From the NCBI GenBank assembly GCA_023429855.1, contig JAEZDB010000486.1:1-5643 (forward strand): DNA of 5,643 nt. Direction: 5' to 3'. The stretch comes from Actinomycetes bacterium (GTDB lineage Bacteria; Actinomycetota; Thermoleophilia; Solirubrobacterales; Solirubrobacteraceae). This document shows, piece after piece, positions 4,127-5,643 of the stretch (positions are counted from its first letter, which is position 1; each line of letters opens with the position of its first letter). The notes beneath the pieces are model-generated. The model searched no databases. It saw nothing but the letters and a program-made list of their open reading frames with translations, and was not told the DNA's origin. The translations under genes were made by a program, and so were the position numbers.

Positions 4127-5643
4127 ATGAGCACCCCCGATTCCGCATTCAGCAGCAAGCACGCCCTCGGCACCGCGCGTGGTGGCCGCGCGTCGACGGC
4201 CATGCTCAAGCTGCAAGCCGACGAGCGCCTCGTCGCGCACGTGCGCCGCGGCAACGAGGCGGCCTTCGAGGTCCTCGTCGCCCGCTACCAGGCGCGTCTC
4301 CTCGCCTTCTGCCGCCACATGCTCGGCGCGGCGGCCCGCCGCGACGCCGAAGACGTCCTCCAGGAGGTCTTTGCCTCCGCGTACCGCGCCATGCTCGGCG
4401 ACACGCGTCCCATCAACGTGCGCCCGTGGCTGTACCGGATCGCGCGCAACCGCTGCCTGAACCACCTGCGCCGCGACCCGATGCCCAGCATCGAGGGCAT
4501 GGAGATGACGGTCGTCGACGAGCGCATCGGCACCGCCGAGACCGTGCACCAGCGCGCCGAAGTCCGCCAGCTCCTCGCCGACATCCAGGCGCTCCCGGAG
4601 ACGCAGCGCACCGCCATCCTGCTGCGCGAGATCGACGACCTCTCCTACGAGCAGATCGCGCTCGCGATGGACAACACCGTGGCGGCCGTCAAGTCGCTGC
4701 TCGTTCGCGCCCGCGTCGGCCTGGCTGAGGCTGCCGAGTCGCGTCGCCTCTCGTGCGACGAGGTTCGCTTTGAGCTCGGTCAGCACGCCGAGGGCCTCGT
4801 CGACAAGCTCACGCCGCCCACGCGCCGGCACCTCAAAGAGTGCAAGAGCTGCTCCGCGTTCCAGCAGGACCTGAAGGACACCAACAAGGCGCTCGCGATG
4901 CTCGCGCCGGCGTTCGGTCTAATCCTGCTTGTCAAGACCGTTCTGGGTGGCACCCACGCCGGGAGCGCCGCAGCCGGTGGTGCTGCCGGCGGCGCCGCAG
5001 CAGCAAGCGGCGGCGGGCTGATCTCGATCGGCGGCGTGCTGTCGGCCAAGACCATGACCGGACTCGCCGCGGCCGTGGCAGTGACCGGGGCAGCAGTCGA
5101 GGTCAAACACGTCACCACGCCCGCGCGTCCAGCCGTCACGGAGCAGCAGCAAGCTCGCTTGCGCCAGGCGCCGACGAGCGCTGCAGCGCCCGGCACCACC
5201 GCGCCCAGCGGCGGGATCGCCCCTGCCGTCGTCGGCAGCACCCCGGACTCCGCAGAGGCCAAGGCCAAGGCCGCGCGCGTCGAGGACGACGCCAAGGAGA
5301 CGACGCCGGGAACCACGCCGAGCACCACACCTGGCGACGTTCCCAGCGAGCCGGTCGGGATCACGACGCCGGCCGGCGCCGCCACGCCCGACCTCAGCAC
5401 GCCGACGGGTTCGACGACGCCGACGATCGAGACGCGCACCGACGTCGAGCCGCTGCCCGTTATCGAGGACCGCACCGACCGCACCCCCGTTCGCGCCCCG
5501 ATCCGTCTGCCGATTCCCGTACCGCCATCGATGCGGCCGCAGCCTCCGACGCCCCCGGCCACGCCTCAGCCGGCCGAGCCGTCGACGCCGGCACCTGCAG
5601 CGGACGCCGCTCCCGTGCCGGCCCCAGCGCCCGAGCCGGCACC
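4127..5643 (+). CDS. ECF sigma factor fused to anti-sigma-like zinc motif, membrane segments and Pro/Thr-rich tail (3' end outside window)
   Basis: At least 505 residues run open to the window edge; a plain ECF sigma factor has about 170-200. Residues about 34-116 are sigma region 2, with DAEDVLQEVF (73-82) for core binding and RPWLYRIARNRCLNHLRR (99-116) for -10 recognition. Residues about 150-202 are region 4: LPETQRTAILLREIDDLSYEQIALAMDNTVAAVKSLLVRAR, split here by line only. A zinc-type motif follows: Cys210, then His235-x3-Cys239-x2-Cys242, as in ZAS/zf-HC2 anti-sigma factors. Hydrophobic segments lie at about 255-275 and 297-326, joined by a Gly/Ala-rich stretch. From about 328 the chain is Pro/Thr/Ala-rich and probably disordered. 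It likely directs RNA polymerase to a stress regulon while tethered and self-inhibited at the membrane, which is inference. The start is the ATG after a weak GAAG five bases upstream; an in-frame ATG at 4202 lacks a ribosome site. Confidence 0.88.
   Translation, partial: MSTPDSAFSSKHALGTARGGRASTAMLKLQADERLVAHVRRGNEAAFEVLVARYQARLLAFCRHMLGAAARRDAEDVLQEVFASAYRAMLGDTRPINVRPWLYRIARNRCLNHLRRDPMPSIEGMEMTVVDERIGTAETVHQRAEVRQLLADIQALPETQRTAILLREIDDLSYEQIALAMDNTVAAVKSLLVRARVGLAEAAESRRLSCDEVRFELGQHAEGLVDKLTPPTRRHLKECKSCSAFQQDLKDTNKALAMLAPAFGLILLVKTVLGGTHAGSAAAGGAAGGAAAASGGGLISIGGVLSAKTMTGLAAAVAVTGAAVEVKHVTTPARPAVTEQQQARLRQAPTSAAAPGTTAPSGGIAPAVVGSTPDSAEAKAKAARVEDDAKETTPGTTPSTTPGDVPSEPVGITTPAGAATPDLSTPTGSTTPTIETRTDVEPLPVIEDRTDRTPVRAPIRLPIPVPPSMRPQPPTPPATPQPAEPSTPAPAADAAPVPAPAPEPA
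5300..5422 (+). repeat. Low-complexity ACGACGCCG (Thr-Thr-Pro) repeats in the sigma-fusion tail
   Basis: The nonamer ACGACGCCG occurs at 5300-5308, 5363-5371 and 5414-5422, each in frame as Thr-Thr-Pro (residues 392-394, 413-415, 430-432), with further TTP/STP variants between. After 5440 the tail turns to Pro/Ala-rich sequence. This is coding low complexity within an extended linker, not a mobile or tandem-array element. Confidence 0.55.

Noticed and set aside
4780..5562. A 260-codon open frame on the minus strand opposite the sigma-fusion tail, giving a Gly/Val/Ser-rich protein.
   Set aside because: It is the reverse complement of Pro/Thr/Ala/Gly codons in G+C-rich low-complexity coding sequence. 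It has no recognisable domain, and the plus-strand frame continues directly from clear sigma and zinc motifs.

Overview
The window is G+C-rich bacterial chromosome, with strong third-position G/C in every coding frame. It most likely comes from an actinomycete-type organism. The IlvG protein closely resembles the mycobacterial form, and the sigma factor carries a long C-terminal membrane/Pro-Thr extension of a kind I associate with deep-branching Actinomycetota such as Thermoleophilia/Solirubrobacterales. That placement is inference from protein character; no rRNA or other phylogenetic marker is present. I see no tRNA, rRNA, CRISPR array, insertion sequence or phage gene, and every gap between genes is under 200 bases.

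Layout. (1) Positions 3-302, + strand: the C-terminal 99 residues of a Ppx/GppA-type exopolyphosphatase whose start lies upstream. (2) Positions 303-464: a convergent intergenic gap with a perfect 11-bp inverted repeat, probably a two-way terminator. (3) Positions 465-2096, - strand: a complete ThDP-dependent enzyme of the IlvG (acetolactate synthase-like) type. (4) Positions 2097-2291: a divergent control region containing an unusually A/T-rich island and several short inverted repeats. (5) Positions 2292-2972, + strand: an HxlR-family winged-helix regulator with an SCP2-like C-terminal domain, starting at a GTG after a very strong Shine-Dalgarno sequence. (6) Positions 3050-4045, + strand: an exported TIM-barrel glycoside-hydrolase-like protein with both clan GH-A catalytic glutamates. 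(7) Position 4127 to the window end, + strand: an ECF sigma factor fused in one polypeptide to a zinc-binding anti-sigma-like motif, hydrophobic segments and a long Pro/Thr/Ala-rich tail. This last gene is open at the window edge.

How they may work together. The HxlR regulator and ilvG are divergently transcribed from one control region, the usual arrangement for a local regulator and its target. The glycosidase-like protein and the sigma fusion are co-directional. A 12-bp sequence, CGCAACTTCTGA, stands just upstream of both and has the AAC core typical of ECF -35 boxes. One testable idea is that the sigma fusion controls itself and the exported enzyme as a small envelope-sensing unit. The fused sigma factor is the most unusual item here.
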